Shown piece by piece: positions 1 through 6,724 of a stretch of 9,933 nt of DNA (position 1 is the first letter of the stretch; each line of letters opens with the position of its first letter). The DNA comes from Deltaproteobacteria bacterium. Its GTDB lineage: Bacteria; Desulfobacterota; Desulfobacteria; Desulfobacterales; JAFDCJ01. Position numbers and translations under genes: made by a program. The stretch covers positions 1 through 9,933 of the forward strand of contig JAJRVC010000503.1 of the NCBI GenBank assembly GCA_024277475.1. Direction: 5' to 3'. The notes under the pieces were generated by a model. The model was given only the letters and a program-made list of their open reading frames with translations. It ran no database searches and was not told the origin of the DNA.

Positions 1-532
1 CATTGTCAGTGCTACGGCTGACGCTCCTGATCAGAATTACTGGATCGAAGGCATGAAAAAGACCCTGAAGAATGATACCAAATACAAAGACATGAACCTG
101 GTATCCATCGTCTACGGTGATGACGATCCCCAGAAAAGTCTCACCGAGACCGAGGCGCTGCTGACCAAATATCCCAACCTGCGGGGTATCATTTCACCCA
201 CCACGGTCGGCGTCGCCGCTGCGGCCCAGGCGGTTGAAAATGCCGGAAGAGCTCCGCAGACCCAGGTTATCGGACTCGGAACACCCAATCAGATGCGCCG
301 GTTTATCAAAAACAAAACTGTGACCAAATTCGCCTTATGGAGCCCCTTTGATGAAGGCTACCTCGCAGCCTATCTCTCGGTGGGACTGGTGCTTGATAAA
401 ATCAAGGCTGAGGAAGGCGTCACGTTTGAGGTACCCGGCCTGGGGAAACGAACGATAGGTAAAGACCGGATCATTATCACCGGACCTCCGACCGTATTCG
501 ACGCCGGCAATATTGATGATTATAATTTTTAG
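1..532 (+). CDS. rhaS: Rhamnose-type sugar ABC transporter substrate-binding protein (3' part)
   Basis: This is the C-terminal part (about 176 residues) of a periplasmic substrate-binding protein of the sugar-binding type 1 superfamily. The frame is open through the left edge, so the start and signal peptide lie outside the window. The visible part reads like the second lobe of RhaS, the rhamnose-binding component of a bacterial rhamnose ABC transporter. Recognisable stretches are YGDDDPQKS, YPNLRGIISPTTVG, GLGTPNQMR, FALWSPFDEGYLAAY and the C-terminal GPPTVFDAGNIDDYNF. LsrB-like autoinducer-2 binding proteins belong to the same superfamily and are the main alternative, but the GTPNQMR and GPPTVF blocks favour RhaS. 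The symbol here means the transporter component, not the E. coli AraC-type regulator of the same name. It is probably the last gene of its operon, because a stable hairpin follows the stop codon. No permease or ATPase gene is visible. Confidence 0.88.
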   Translation, partial: IVSATADAPDQNYWIEGMKKTLKNDTKYKDMNLVSIVYGDDDPQKSLTETEALLTKYPNLRGIISPTTVGVAAAAQAVENAGRAPQTQVIGLGTPNQMRRFIKNKTVTKFALWSPFDEGYLAAYLSVGLVLDKIKAEEGVTFEVPGLGKRTIGKDRIIITGPPTVFDAGNIDDYNF

Positions 533-549
533 TTTACGTCTGCCATAAT

Positions 550-586
550 TGCGCCAATTCCCGGCCAGGACTGCGGGAACGGCGCA
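550..586 (+). terminator. Stable hairpin after the ABC-transporter gene (terminator-like)
   Basis: TGCGCC (550-555) pairs with GGCGCA (581-586), and inside it TTCCCG (558-563) pairs perfectly with CGGGAA (574-579). The two stems are separated by a small internal loop (AA against C), and the loop is 10 nt. This gives 12 base pairs starting 17 nt after the sugar-binding-protein stop. The right arm is followed by ATAAAAG rather than a T-run, so it is not a classical intrinsic terminator. It may instead protect the mRNA 3' end or separate this operon from the next gene. Confidence 0.5.
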
Positions 587-679
587 TAAAAGAGAGAAGA
601 CGGAGCTATCTGAAGACCCACACAGTTTCGTTTTCATCACCGGGGTGGCTGTAACACGCCGGTTCTTTGCCAATGCCAA

Positions 680-686
680 AGGAAGG
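680..686 (+). promoter_or_regulatory. Ribosome binding site deciding the moaD-like start
   Basis: AGGAAGG ends 6 nt before the ATG at 693. This fixes the start of the small sulfur-carrier gene at 693 rather than at the upstream in-frame ATG at 549. The 549 start would add 48 residues with no family resemblance, translated across the hairpin at 550-586. Confidence 0.7.
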
Positions 687-692
687 AAAAGC

Positions 693-965
693 ATGGTTAC
701 GGTGAAAGTTAAACTGAGCTCCGCTCTCGGGCAGGAAATCGGACAGGCGGAAATTGAAGTTTCATTGCCGGAAAATTCTTCAATTATGGACCTGGTTCAT
801 GAAATAAGTCGTCTTTATGGGGGCAGGGTCGACAAGATCCTTTTAGACTCCAAGAAGCGATCATTGAAATTTGTCAGTTTTGTCAACCGATCAAGACGTC
901 TCACCGACCAGATTCTAAATGATGGCGACAAGGTGAGATTTTTACTTCCAACCGGAGGCGGATGA
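693..965 (+). CDS. MoaD/ThiS-like sulfur-carrier protein
   Basis: A 90-residue protein of the beta-grasp ubiquitin-like fold shared by MoaD and ThiS. Family features are the start MVTVKVKL (first beta strand), the SSIMDLVHEISRLYGG helix region, the VSFVNRSR block, the NDGDKVRFLLP strand and a C-terminus ending in Gly-Gly-Gly. In MoaD the terminal Gly-Gly is adenylated by a MoeB/ThiF enzyme and turned into a thiocarboxylate, which supplies the dithiolene sulfurs of molybdopterin. Neither a MoaE nor a MoeB gene is in the window. The stop codon overlaps the opening ATG of the next frame (ATGA at 962-965), so it is almost certainly co-transcribed with the aldehyde oxidoreductase gene. MoaD-like genes next to aor genes are known elsewhere, so a dedicated role in tungsten or molybdenum cofactor supply for that enzyme is likely but inferred. 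ThiS or a cysteine/thio-metabolite carrier are less likely. Confidence 0.85.
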   Translation: MVTVKVKLSSALGQEIGQAEIEVSLPENSSIMDLVHEISRLYGGRVDKILLDSKKRSLKFVSFVNRSRRLTDQILNDGDKVRFLLPTGGG

Positions 966-1015
966 CGATCGCAATCAAATCTTCAAACGCCGTCACACAG
1001 CATTGGAATAATGCA

Positions 1016-1021
1016 GAGGAG
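1016..1021 (+). promoter_or_regulatory. Ribosome binding site deciding the AOR start
   Basis: GAGGAG lies 6 nt before the ATG at 1028. The alternative ATG at 962 has GGAGG only 3 nt upstream, which is too close for efficient initiation. The protein from 1028 begins MPHGYNGKILHVDLS, matching the usual AOR start (GYNGKIL..DL), while residues 962-1027 would add a 22-residue leader with no family match. Confidence 0.65.
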
Positions 1022-1027
1022 CTGATT

Positions 1028-2929
1028 ATGCCGCATGGATATAATGGAAAAATACTGCATGTTGATTTAAGCAGCCTGACGACCCAAGTCGAAAGCCCGG
1101 ATGAGGTCTTTTATCGGACCTATATGGGCGGAGGATGTTTGGGTGCGTACTATCTTTTAAAGGAGACCAAAGCCGGTATCGATCCGTTGGGACCGGAAAA
1201 TGTGATTATCTTTGCTGCCAGCATTTTAACCGGAGCGCCGGTCCCCGGTTTATCCAGGCATGCCGTAATCACCAAATCGCCGCTGACCGGTATTTTTTTG
1301 GATTCCCAGGCCGGTGGTTTTTTCGGGGCCGAACTGAAAAAGGCCGGGTACGATGCAATTGTAGTCAAAGGCAAGGCGGATAAGCCCACCTACCTGTGGA
1401 TCAAGGACGGCGAGGTCCGGTTCAGGGATGCATCTCACCTTTGGGGGAAATCAACCGGCGACACGCAAGCAACAATCCGGGACGAGCTCAATGAAGCCAA
1501 AGCAAGAATGGTGATGATTGGTCCCGGCGGCGAGAACCTCGTCCGCTACGCCTGCATATTGAACGAGTGCAAGCACGCCAATGGGCGGGGCGGCTCCGGT
1601 GCCGTCATGGGTTCGAAGAATCTAAAAGCCATCGTCTGTCGCGGCGCTTTGGATCTTGGTTTTTTTGATAAGAAAGCCGTTAAAGACAATGCCTCCTGGT
1701 TCGCTCGGACCTATAAGGACAACCCCGTTAATTACGGTCTCCAAAAATTCGGCAGCGCCGAATATGTAGATTACCAGGTGGAACACGAAGAACTGCCCTC
1801 CTTCAATTTCCAGACGGGATCCATTGAAGGTGGAGAAAAGCTTTCCGGTGAAAACATGACCAATACGATACTGGTCAAGGGCGAAGGATGTTATGCCTGC
1901 CCGGTGGCCTGTAAACGGGTGGTTGCCGCCGATGAGCCCTTCAAGGTCGACCCCCAATACGGCGGTCCGGAATACGAGACGATTTCCGCACTGGGTTCGA
2001 ATTGCGGCGTCACCGATCTGGTGGCGATATCCAAGGGAAACGAGCTGTGCAACATGTATTCCCTTGACACGATATCCACCGGCGCCACGATCGCCTTTGC
2101 CATGGAATGTTTTGAAAAGGGATTGATATCCAAAGAGGACACCGACGGTTTGGAGTTAACCTTCGGCAACGCGGATGCCATGGTGAAGACAGTCGAAACT
2201 ATCGCTTTGCGCAAAGGCAAACTTGGAGACCTTCTGGCCGAGGGCGTAAAAAGAGCAGCCAAGAAAATCGGACAGGGTGCAGAAGAATTCGCCGTTCATT
2301 CCAAGGGCATGGAAATCGCTATGCACGATCCCCGGGCCAAGGGTATGGTCGGTATAGGGTACGCCTGCTCCGCCTTGGGCGGCGATCATGTAGTGGTCGA
2401 GCATGACACGGATTTCGACGAGTATGCCCCGGAGATCTTTATGGACCAAGTCAAATGTTTAGGAATCCAAAAAAGGCTGCCGGCAACATCGGTTGCTCCG
2501 GAAAAAATCCGCTACTTTGTCTATTTACAAGATCACTTTAGCTTTTTGGACAGCCTCTGCCTCTGTGTTTTCGCCTTCTTCCCGGTCCGCAACTTCACCT
2601 TACGGCGACTTATGGAGACGATGGATGCGATCACCGGTTGGGAGAACAGCGCCTGGGAAATTATGAAACTCGGCGAACGCAGGACCAATCTCGCCAAAGC
2701 GTTCAATATTCGGGAGGGTTTACGGAGAAAAGACGACATCCTGCCGAATCGTTTTTACGATGAACTAAAAAAGAAATATTCACCCGGGCTCAAGATCGAT
2801 AAACAGGCGTTCAATGAAGCCATCGATCTTTTATATGACATGATGGGCTGGGATGAAGAAGGCATCCCAAAAAAATCCAAATTGATCGAATTGGATGTGG
2901 CCTGGGTTATCAATGAAATCCATCAATAA
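1028..2929 (+). CDS. aor: Aldehyde:ferredoxin oxidoreductase (tungsten/molybdenum bis-pterin enzyme)
   Basis: A 633-residue member of the AOR family (655 residues if the ATG at 962 is used), close to the usual 600-630. These cytoplasmic enzymes oxidise aldehydes to carboxylic acids and pass electrons to ferredoxin, using a tungsten (sometimes molybdenum) bis-pterin cofactor and one [4Fe-4S] cluster. Numbering from 1028: the N-terminal domain starts GYNGKIL; the pterin-binding glycine-rich block GRGGSGAVMGSKNLKAI is at 186-202; the cluster cysteines are C288, C291 and C295 in CYACPVAC, with C513 as the fourth; PEYET is at 314-318 and GGDH at 451-454, equivalent to catalytic Glu and His regions in the Pyrococcus enzyme. 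The two DxxGL(D/C) pterin motifs are altered: NMYSLD at 342-347 and DSLCLC at 508-513. No ferredoxin-like small subunit lies beside it. It follows the MoaD-like gene in one operon. The substrate cannot be told from sequence. Confidence 0.96.
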   Translation: MPHGYNGKILHVDLSSLTTQVESPDEVFYRTYMGGGCLGAYYLLKETKAGIDPLGPENVIIFAASILTGAPVPGLSRHAVITKSPLTGIFLDSQAGGFFGAELKKAGYDAIVVKGKADKPTYLWIKDGEVRFRDASHLWGKSTGDTQATIRDELNEAKARMVMIGPGGENLVRYACILNECKHANGRGGSGAVMGSKNLKAIVCRGALDLGFFDKKAVKDNASWFARTYKDNPVNYGLQKFGSAEYVDYQVEHEELPSFNFQTGSIEGGEKLSGENMTNTILVKGEGCYACPVACKRVVAADEPFKVDPQYGGPEYETISALGSNCGVTDLVAISKGNELCNMYSLDTISTGATIAFAMECFEKGLISKEDTDGLELTFGNADAMVKTVETIALRKGKLGDLLAEGVKRAAKKIGQGAEEFAVHSKGMEIAMHDPRAKGMVGIGYACSALGGDHVVVEHDTDFDEYAPEIFMDQVKCLGIQKRLPATSVAPEKIRYFVYLQDHFSFLDSLCLCVFAFFPVRNFTLRRLMETMDAITGWENSAWEIMKLGERRTNLAKAFNIREGLRRKDDILPNRFYDELKKKYSPGLKIDKQAFNEAIDLLYDMMGWDEEGIPKKSKLIELDVAWVINEIHQ

Positions 2930-2984
2930 CCTTCGAATGGGCTCCATTTGGGTTGCCGGCCCCAACAGTCAGCATATAGCATGC

Positions 2985-3022
2985 CCCGGATTCCTGCTGT
3001 GGCGCTTTACGAGGAATCCGGG
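2985..3022. terminator. Perfect 11-bp inverted repeat between convergent genes (terminator-like)
   Basis: CCCGGATTCCT (2985-2995) is perfectly repeated in inverse as AGGAATCCGGG (3012-3022) with a 16-nt loop. It lies in the 151-bp gap between the stop of the aldehyde oxidoreductase and the stop of the convergent regulator. The position suggests a shared bidirectional transcription end. Neither side has a clear T-run, so the evidence is structural only. Confidence 0.55.
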
Positions 3023-3059
3023 TTGAAAAATGAAGATCCCTTTGTTTTCCGCTGTTTTC

Positions 3060-3081
3060 AGAGCAACTGTCACGCTGCTCT
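3060..3081. repeat. Short inverted repeat at the 3' end of the regulator gene
   Basis: AGAGCA (3060-3065) and TGCTCT (3076-3081) form a 6-bp dyad with a 10-nt loop; its last base is part of the regulator stop codon. No T-run follows on the - strand. It could add to transcription termination of the regulator, or be chance. Confidence 0.25.
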
Positions 3082-4829
3082 CAATTTGACTGGGATATAC
3101 CGTACTTTTTTAATTTCCGAACCACACTGGGTTGGCTTATGCCCAGGTATCTTGCGATTTCACGGGTTGATTTACATTGCATAAACGCGGTTTTCAGTAT
3201 TTTTGATTCGGTTTCATTCAGTTTGACGGTCAATTTGGATGACACACCTGTGCGGTTTGCGGCAGTTTGAATTTCCTCCGAGGTTTCGTGCCCCAGGCTT
3301 TTTTGAATAAATTCGTCCAGATTTCGGTCTTCACTTAAAACCACGGCCTTCTTGATCAGATTTCTTAGCTCGCGAACATTTCCCGGAAACGGATAGGCTT
3401 GCAGCATTTCAATGGCTGAATAGGAAAGCTGTTTGTCGGATTTAAAGGTTTTATTGTATTTTCGCAAAAAATAGTTGGCTAAATCAAAGGTGTCATCCGG
3501 ACGATCCCTTAGCGAGGGGACTTTTATACTGAAGGTATTGAGGCGATAAAATAGATCTTCTCTGAATTTTTTTTCTTTTACCAGTGTTGCCAGGTCTTTA
3601 TTGTCGGCGACGATGACGATACAATTTATTTGTATCGGTTTCAACCCGCCCAAATGCATAATTTCGTGATCCTCGAGACACTTCAACAACTTTGCCTGAA
3701 CCACATAGGGAATATCTCCAATTTCATCTAAAAAAAAGGTCCCCCCATGGGCCAATTCGAATAGGCCCGCTTTTCCTTTCTGGTGGGCCCCGGTAAAAGC
3801 TCCTTTTTCGTAACCGAAGAGTTCGGCTTCAAGCAGATTTTCGGGGATGGCAGCGCAATTGATCTGTATAAAAGGTTTGTCATGCCGAGGGCTGTTGTGG
3901 TGGATAAATTTCGCTATAAGGCCCTTGCCGGTACCGGATTCTCCCTGGATTAGAATGTTTGATGCTTCCATTTGAGCAAGCTTTAGACAGATTCTCAAAA
4001 CTTGCCGCATTTCCTGACTCTCGGCAACGATTTCCTGTTTTTTGAGCTCCAGCATACTCAGTTCTGTCAGCTTATCTTTATATTTATTTGAAACCAGGCG
4101 GGTCTGATTGAGCTGTTCCAAAAGCTTGTTCAACCGTGTCATATCCCGTTCATTGACCACCACCAAAACCACGTTTCCGTTCTCATCAAGGGCAGGTGTT
4201 CCGGTCGACAAAATATATTTCCCCGTTTTTTCGATATACTTAAGCATATTCACCTGACGTTTGCCCGCCAACACGTCCGGTGTTAAGGCTTGGTCGATTA
4301 TTCCGCTTTCGACCAAATTGACTACATTTTTGTTAATCACGTCGGCCGCTTTGATATTGCTGAATTTTTCCGCTGCCTGATTGACGGCAATAACCATCCC
4401 GGTTCCGTCCACCACCCAGATTCCGTCTGAAGAAGAATTAAAAATCGTTTCAAACTCCTTGTTTAGACGTTGATAAGATTCCAATTTGCGTGCGGTTTGT
4501 TCGAATTCATACATTTTTTCGAAGCAACAAACCGCACCCAGGACATATCCGTTTTCTTTAACAGGTGTGATGTTTGCAATTAGTTTAATCCGTTTTCCAC
4601 GTATATGTCGTCCGATCTGGGGTTTCCCGGTTTGCAGACATTTATGTACCAGTCGAGCGGTTATCTTCAGATGTTCGGAGATATTAGTTCCGACAATCTT
4701 TTGTTTTTCAATTCCGATAATTTCAGATGCCGGCTGGTTAATAGCGGCGATGTTGCCGAACTGGTCCGTAGAAATGATGCCGATACTTGCTGAATTAAAG
4801 GCCTGGTCCAAAGTGGGCTTCAATACCAT
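3081..4829 (-). CDS. Sigma-54-dependent transcriptional activator with two PAS domains
   Basis: A 582-residue enhancer-binding protein that uses ATP hydrolysis to open sigma-54 RNA polymerase promoters. Domains in order: PAS 1 at about 5-105 ([19 protein letters not shown]), PAS 2 at about 122-235 ([20 protein letters not shown]), a helical linker at about 235-275, AAA+ at about 270-495 and a Fis-type helix-turn-helix at about 540-580 ([20 protein letters not shown]). In the AAA+ domain, Walker A is GESGTGKG at 296-303, the sigma-54 contact loop GAFTGA is intact at 343-348, Walker B is TFFLDEIGD at 364-372 and FREDLFYRL at 422-430 carries the arginine-finger region. There is no receiver domain, so the signal is probably sensed directly by the PAS domains. 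The start at 4829 is chosen because CAGGAG lies 6 nt upstream; the frame stays open to 5129 but that extension overlaps the helicase and resembles nothing. It converges on the AOR gene and may control it. Confidence 0.93.
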   Translation of the reverse strand: MVLKPTLDQAFNSASIGIISTDQFGNIAAINQPASEIIGIEKQKIVGTNISEHLKITARLVHKCLQTGKPQIGRHIRGKRIKLIANITPVKENGYVLGAVCCFEKMYEFEQTARKLESYQRLNKEFETIFNSSSDGIWVVDGTGMVIAVNQAAEKFSNIKAADVINKNVVNLVESGIIDQALTPDVLAGKRQVNMLKYIEKTGKYILSTGTPALDENGNVVLVVVNERDMTRLNKLLEQLNQTRLVSNKYKDKLTELSMLELKKQEIVAESQEMRQVLRICLKLAQMEASNILIQGESGTGKGLIAKFIHHNSPRHDKPFIQINCAAIPENLLEAELFGYEKGAFTGAHQKGKAGLFELAHGGTFFLDEIGDIPYVVQAKLLKCLEDHEIMHLGGLKPIQINCIVIVADNKDLATLVKEKKFREDLFYRLNTFSIKVPSLRDRPDDTFDLANYFLRKYNKTFKSDKQLSYSAIEMLQAYPFPGNVRELRNLIKKAVVLSEDRNLDEFIQKSLGHETSEEIQTAANRTGVSSKLTVKLNETESKILKTAFMQCKSTREIARYLGISQPSVVRKLKKYGISQSN

Positions 4830-4835
4830 GGTCCG

Positions 4836-4841
4836 CTCCTG
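4836..4841 (-). promoter_or_regulatory. Ribosome binding site deciding the sigma-54 regulator start
   Basis: On the - strand CAGGAG ends 6 nt before the ATG at 4829. This is near-ideal placement and supports a 582-residue product instead of the 682-residue frame that runs back into the helicase gene. Confidence 0.75.
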
Positions 4842-4913
4842 AAGTCCTTTTCTATGGTTGAGGTTTTTGGGATACGAACTTACGGCAGAAAAGGTCTGTT
4901 CAATCCACGGTTT

Positions 4914-4941
4914 ATTGTATCCTGACCTGACAGGATGTTCA
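4914..4941 (-). promoter_or_regulatory. Possible promoter with dyad in its spacer, upstream of the regulator
   Basis: On the - strand TGAACA (4941-4936) and TACAAT (4919-4914) are separated by 16 bp and match sigma-70-type boxes at 4/6 and 5/6. The spacer is occupied by the perfect inverted repeat ATCCTG-N6-CAGGAT (4919-4936). The arrangement would give the regulator its own promoter and a leader of roughly 75-80 nt, with a protein-binding site between the boxes. The -35 box overlaps the helicase stop codon. The boxes are moderate matches, so co-transcription from the helicase promoter remains possible. Confidence 0.35.
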
Positions 4942-6405
4942 GTGTGCAGATGTTTCTTTTTTACCCCGGGTGTCGCTTGTTTTTCCGGCAGATGGATTTG
5001 ATTTTCCTGATGTCTCATTACTGGCGGGTGACTCGGGTTCCGGACCAAAGCCGAAAAAGGCACCTGGAAAGTGAGATGGCCTTGACTTCTGCTTTGGTTT
5101 GCGAGGATCCCGTCGTTTGTTTTGAACACTTCGTGTTCGTTTCCTGGTGGAACTTTTCAACCGGGTTTTTCTTCTCGGAGCCATTGGAGTGGATTGATCT
5201 TCGACATACCAGTCATCCTCGGGCCAGACCACCGGAATTTTATAACCCAGCATCTCTTCAAGGGATTCGAGATGGAAAACGTACCGCTCACAAGCCAGTG
5301 AAAGCGCCCGACCGGATTTTCCCGCCCGGGCGGTTCGCCCGATCCGGTGTACATAGTTCTCCGAATCCTGGGGCAGGTCATAGTTGATAACATGGCTGAT
5401 ATCTTCAACATGGATGCCCCTTGAAGCCACATCAGTAGCCACCAGAATTTTCAGTTGTCCTTTTTTAAATTGCTCCATCAGCCGGAACCGCTGCCGCTGG
5501 GGAAGATCACCGGTAATTCCTTCCGCCGGCCAACCGTTGCCTTTCAACCGGTGGGTGAGACGGTCCACCCCGACCTTGGTGTTGACAAAAATGAGCGCCC
5601 GACTCCAATCTTCCCGTTTTAACAAGCCCAGAAGGAGGGAAACCTTTTTGTCACTGCCGACATGATAGACTTCCTGTTCAATACCTTCCACAGTTACTGT
5701 TTCGGGGGTGACAGAAATAAATTCGGGCAGATTCATGTATTCGTAAGTCAGTTCCATGACCCGATAGGAGAGCGTGGCTGAAAACAGCATGGATTGTCTT
5801 TTGTCATAGTGGGGCAGCTTGCGCAGAAGATAGCGCATATCTTTGGCAAATCCAAGGTCCAGCAAACGATCAGCTTCATCAATGACCAGCGCTTTGATGC
5901 CTTCAGTTTTGAAAATTCCCTGTTTGTAATAATCAATAATACGGCCGGGGGTGCAAATGATGACATCAGCCCCACGACGAAGAATCTCGGCCTGTTTGAG
6001 ATAGTCGACGCCGCCCACGACCTGAGCCAGGGACAGCCCGGTATGGCGGGCTAGAATCTCGGCCTCTTCATAGATCTGACGGGACAATTCCCGGGTGGGT
6101 GCGATGATAATAGCAGAGGGTTGCCCGCTGCTTTTTCCATGCTCCGACAACAATCGGGTCAAGACGGTAACCAGAAATGCGGCTGTTTTGCCGGTACCGG
6201 TTTGGGCCTGACCGGCGACATCGCGTCCAGTCAATAACACCGGCAGGGTCTGAGCCTGAATGGGCGTGCAGTAAGTAAATCCAGCTTCGTTCAGGCCGGC
6301 AAGAATCGCGGTCGGCAAATTGAACTCTTCAAATTTTATGTGGGTTAAAAATTCAGGCTTTAATGCCCGTTGGAGTTGCAGCGGTGATTGGAGTTCTTCT
6401 GACAT
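4939..6405 (-). CDS. rhlB: DEAD-box ATP-dependent RNA helicase, RhlB-like
   Basis: A 488-residue cytoplasmic RNA helicase that unwinds short RNA duplexes with ATP. All core motifs are present: Q motif GFTYCTPIQ at 42-50, motif I AQTGTGKT at 67-74, Ia APTREL at 102-107, motif II DEAD at 176-179, motif III SAT at 209-211, motif [10 protein letters not shown] at 323-331 and motif [10 protein letters not shown] at 353-360. The stretches [26 protein letters not shown] and SLACE resemble E. coli RhlB, a degradosome helicase, more than RhlE or DeaD. After about residue 405 comes a tail of some 80 residues, first strongly basic ([16 protein letters not shown]) and then rich in Ser, Pro, Gly and Lys, likely a disordered RNA-binding extension. 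RhlE is the main alternative name. Its start has AAAAGG about 7 nt upstream and a good promoter at 6482-6509. It lies 109 bp upstream of the sigma-54 regulator on the same strand. Confidence 0.94.
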   Translation of the reverse strand: MSEELQSPLQLQRALKPEFLTHIKFEEFNLPTAILAGLNEAGFTYCTPIQAQTLPVLLTGRDVAGQAQTGTGKTAAFLVTVLTRLLSEHGKSSGQPSAIIIAPTRELSRQIYEEAEILARHTGLSLAQVVGGVDYLKQAEILRRGADVIICTPGRIIDYYKQGIFKTEGIKALVIDEADRLLDLGFAKDMRYLLRKLPHYDKRQSMLFSATLSYRVMELTYEYMNLPEFISVTPETVTVEGIEQEVYHVGSDKKVSLLLGLLKREDWSRALIFVNTKVGVDRLTHRLKGNGWPAEGITGDLPQRQRFRLMEQFKKGQLKILVATDVASRGIHVEDISHVINYDLPQDSENYVHRIGRTARAGKSGRALSLACERYVFHLESLEEMLGYKIPVVWPEDDWYVEDQSTPMAPRRKTRLKSSTRKRTRSVQNKRRDPRKPKQKSRPSHFPGAFFGFGPEPESPASNETSGKSNPSAGKTSDTRGKKETSAH

Positions 6406-6481
6406 GATTAACCTTTTGAGACTTCGTCCCGATTTAAATAACGGATTAATTGTGATTTCATTTGACTCTGTTTTTGATTGG

Positions 6482-6509
6482 ATTATACGCTCATTTCTAA
6501 TTATTGCAA
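6482..6509 (-). promoter_or_regulatory. Sigma-70-type promoter of the RNA helicase
   Basis: On the - strand TTGCAA (6509-6504), 16 bp and a consensus TATAAT (6487-6482) are in place, giving a leader of roughly 70 nt before the ATG at 6405. The -10 box is perfect and the -35 box matches 4 of 6. It lies in the divergent 319-bp region 6406-6724, whose other recognisable contents are the dyad at 6594-6612 and the opposing moeA promoter at 6614-6642. I see no small gene in this region. Confidence 0.6.
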
Positions 6510-6593
6510 TATGTAACCCATAACAAGCAGGGCCGCATCCTTTAAAACATAATTGCCTGGAATAAATTATTTTGAGCCAATTAGACTCTACCC

Positions 6594-6612
6594 CGCTGTG
6601 GAAGGTACAGCG
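6594..6612. promoter_or_regulatory. Dyad directly upstream of the moeA -35 box (possible operator)
   Basis: CGCTGT (6594-6599) and ACAGCG (6607-6612) form a perfect 6-bp inverted repeat with a 7-bp centre. It ends 1 bp before the TTGACA box of the moeA promoter. A dimeric regulator bound here would touch RNA polymerase. No regulator can be named from the site. Confidence 0.35.
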
Positions 6613-6613
6613 C

Positions 6614-6642
6614 TTGACAACGCCGGTTCACTGACCCATATT
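6614..6642 (+). promoter_or_regulatory. Sigma-70-type promoter of moeA
   Basis: TTGACA (6614-6619, perfect) and CATATT (6637-6642, 4/6) are separated by exactly 17 bp. Transcription would begin near 6649, giving a leader of about 75 nt. The leader region contains AACGCC/GGCGTT (6646-6651 with 6669-6674) and CGGGC/GCCCG (6677-6681 with 6687-6691). These are small hairpins too simple to identify as a known riboswitch. Confidence 0.6.
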
Positions 6643-6724
6643 GGAAACGCCGTTTTTCTTTTGTTGTAGGCGTTAACGGGCCCAGAGCCCGCCAACCTAT
6701 ATTTCAAAACCATCGGAAAATATA

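Noticed and set aside
533..692. Possible sigma-54 promoter upstream of the moaD-aor unit (TGGCTGTAACACGC at 646-659)
   Set aside because: The spacing between GG and GC is 9 bp instead of the strict 10, and the -12 part reads ACGC rather than TTGC. A manual scan of GG-N10-GC pairs in this gap found no match.
549..692. Upstream start of the MoaD-like gene
   Set aside because: It would translate through the hairpin at 550-586, adds residues unlike MoaD/ThiS, and lacks the good ribosome binding site seen before 693.
1891..2262. Long open frames antisense to AOR, and similar ones antisense to moeA and the helicase
   Set aside because: They lie wholly inside well-supported genes, have no ribosome binding sites or family motifs, and read as frame shadows.
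2930..3184. Small + strand open frame starting near 2948
   Set aside because: It spans the convergent inverted repeat and then runs antisense into the regulator gene; composition and sequence do not resemble a protein family.
4830..5129. N-terminal 100-residue extension of the sigma-54 regulator
   Set aside because: It overlaps the end of the helicase gene in another frame, has no domain resemblance, and a near-ideal ribosome binding site precedes the ATG at 4829.
6646..6724. Molybdenum-cofactor riboswitch in the moeA leader
   Set aside because: The leader is only about 75 nt with two short simple hairpins. The multi-stem layout and conserved blocks of the Moco RNA motif are not apparent.
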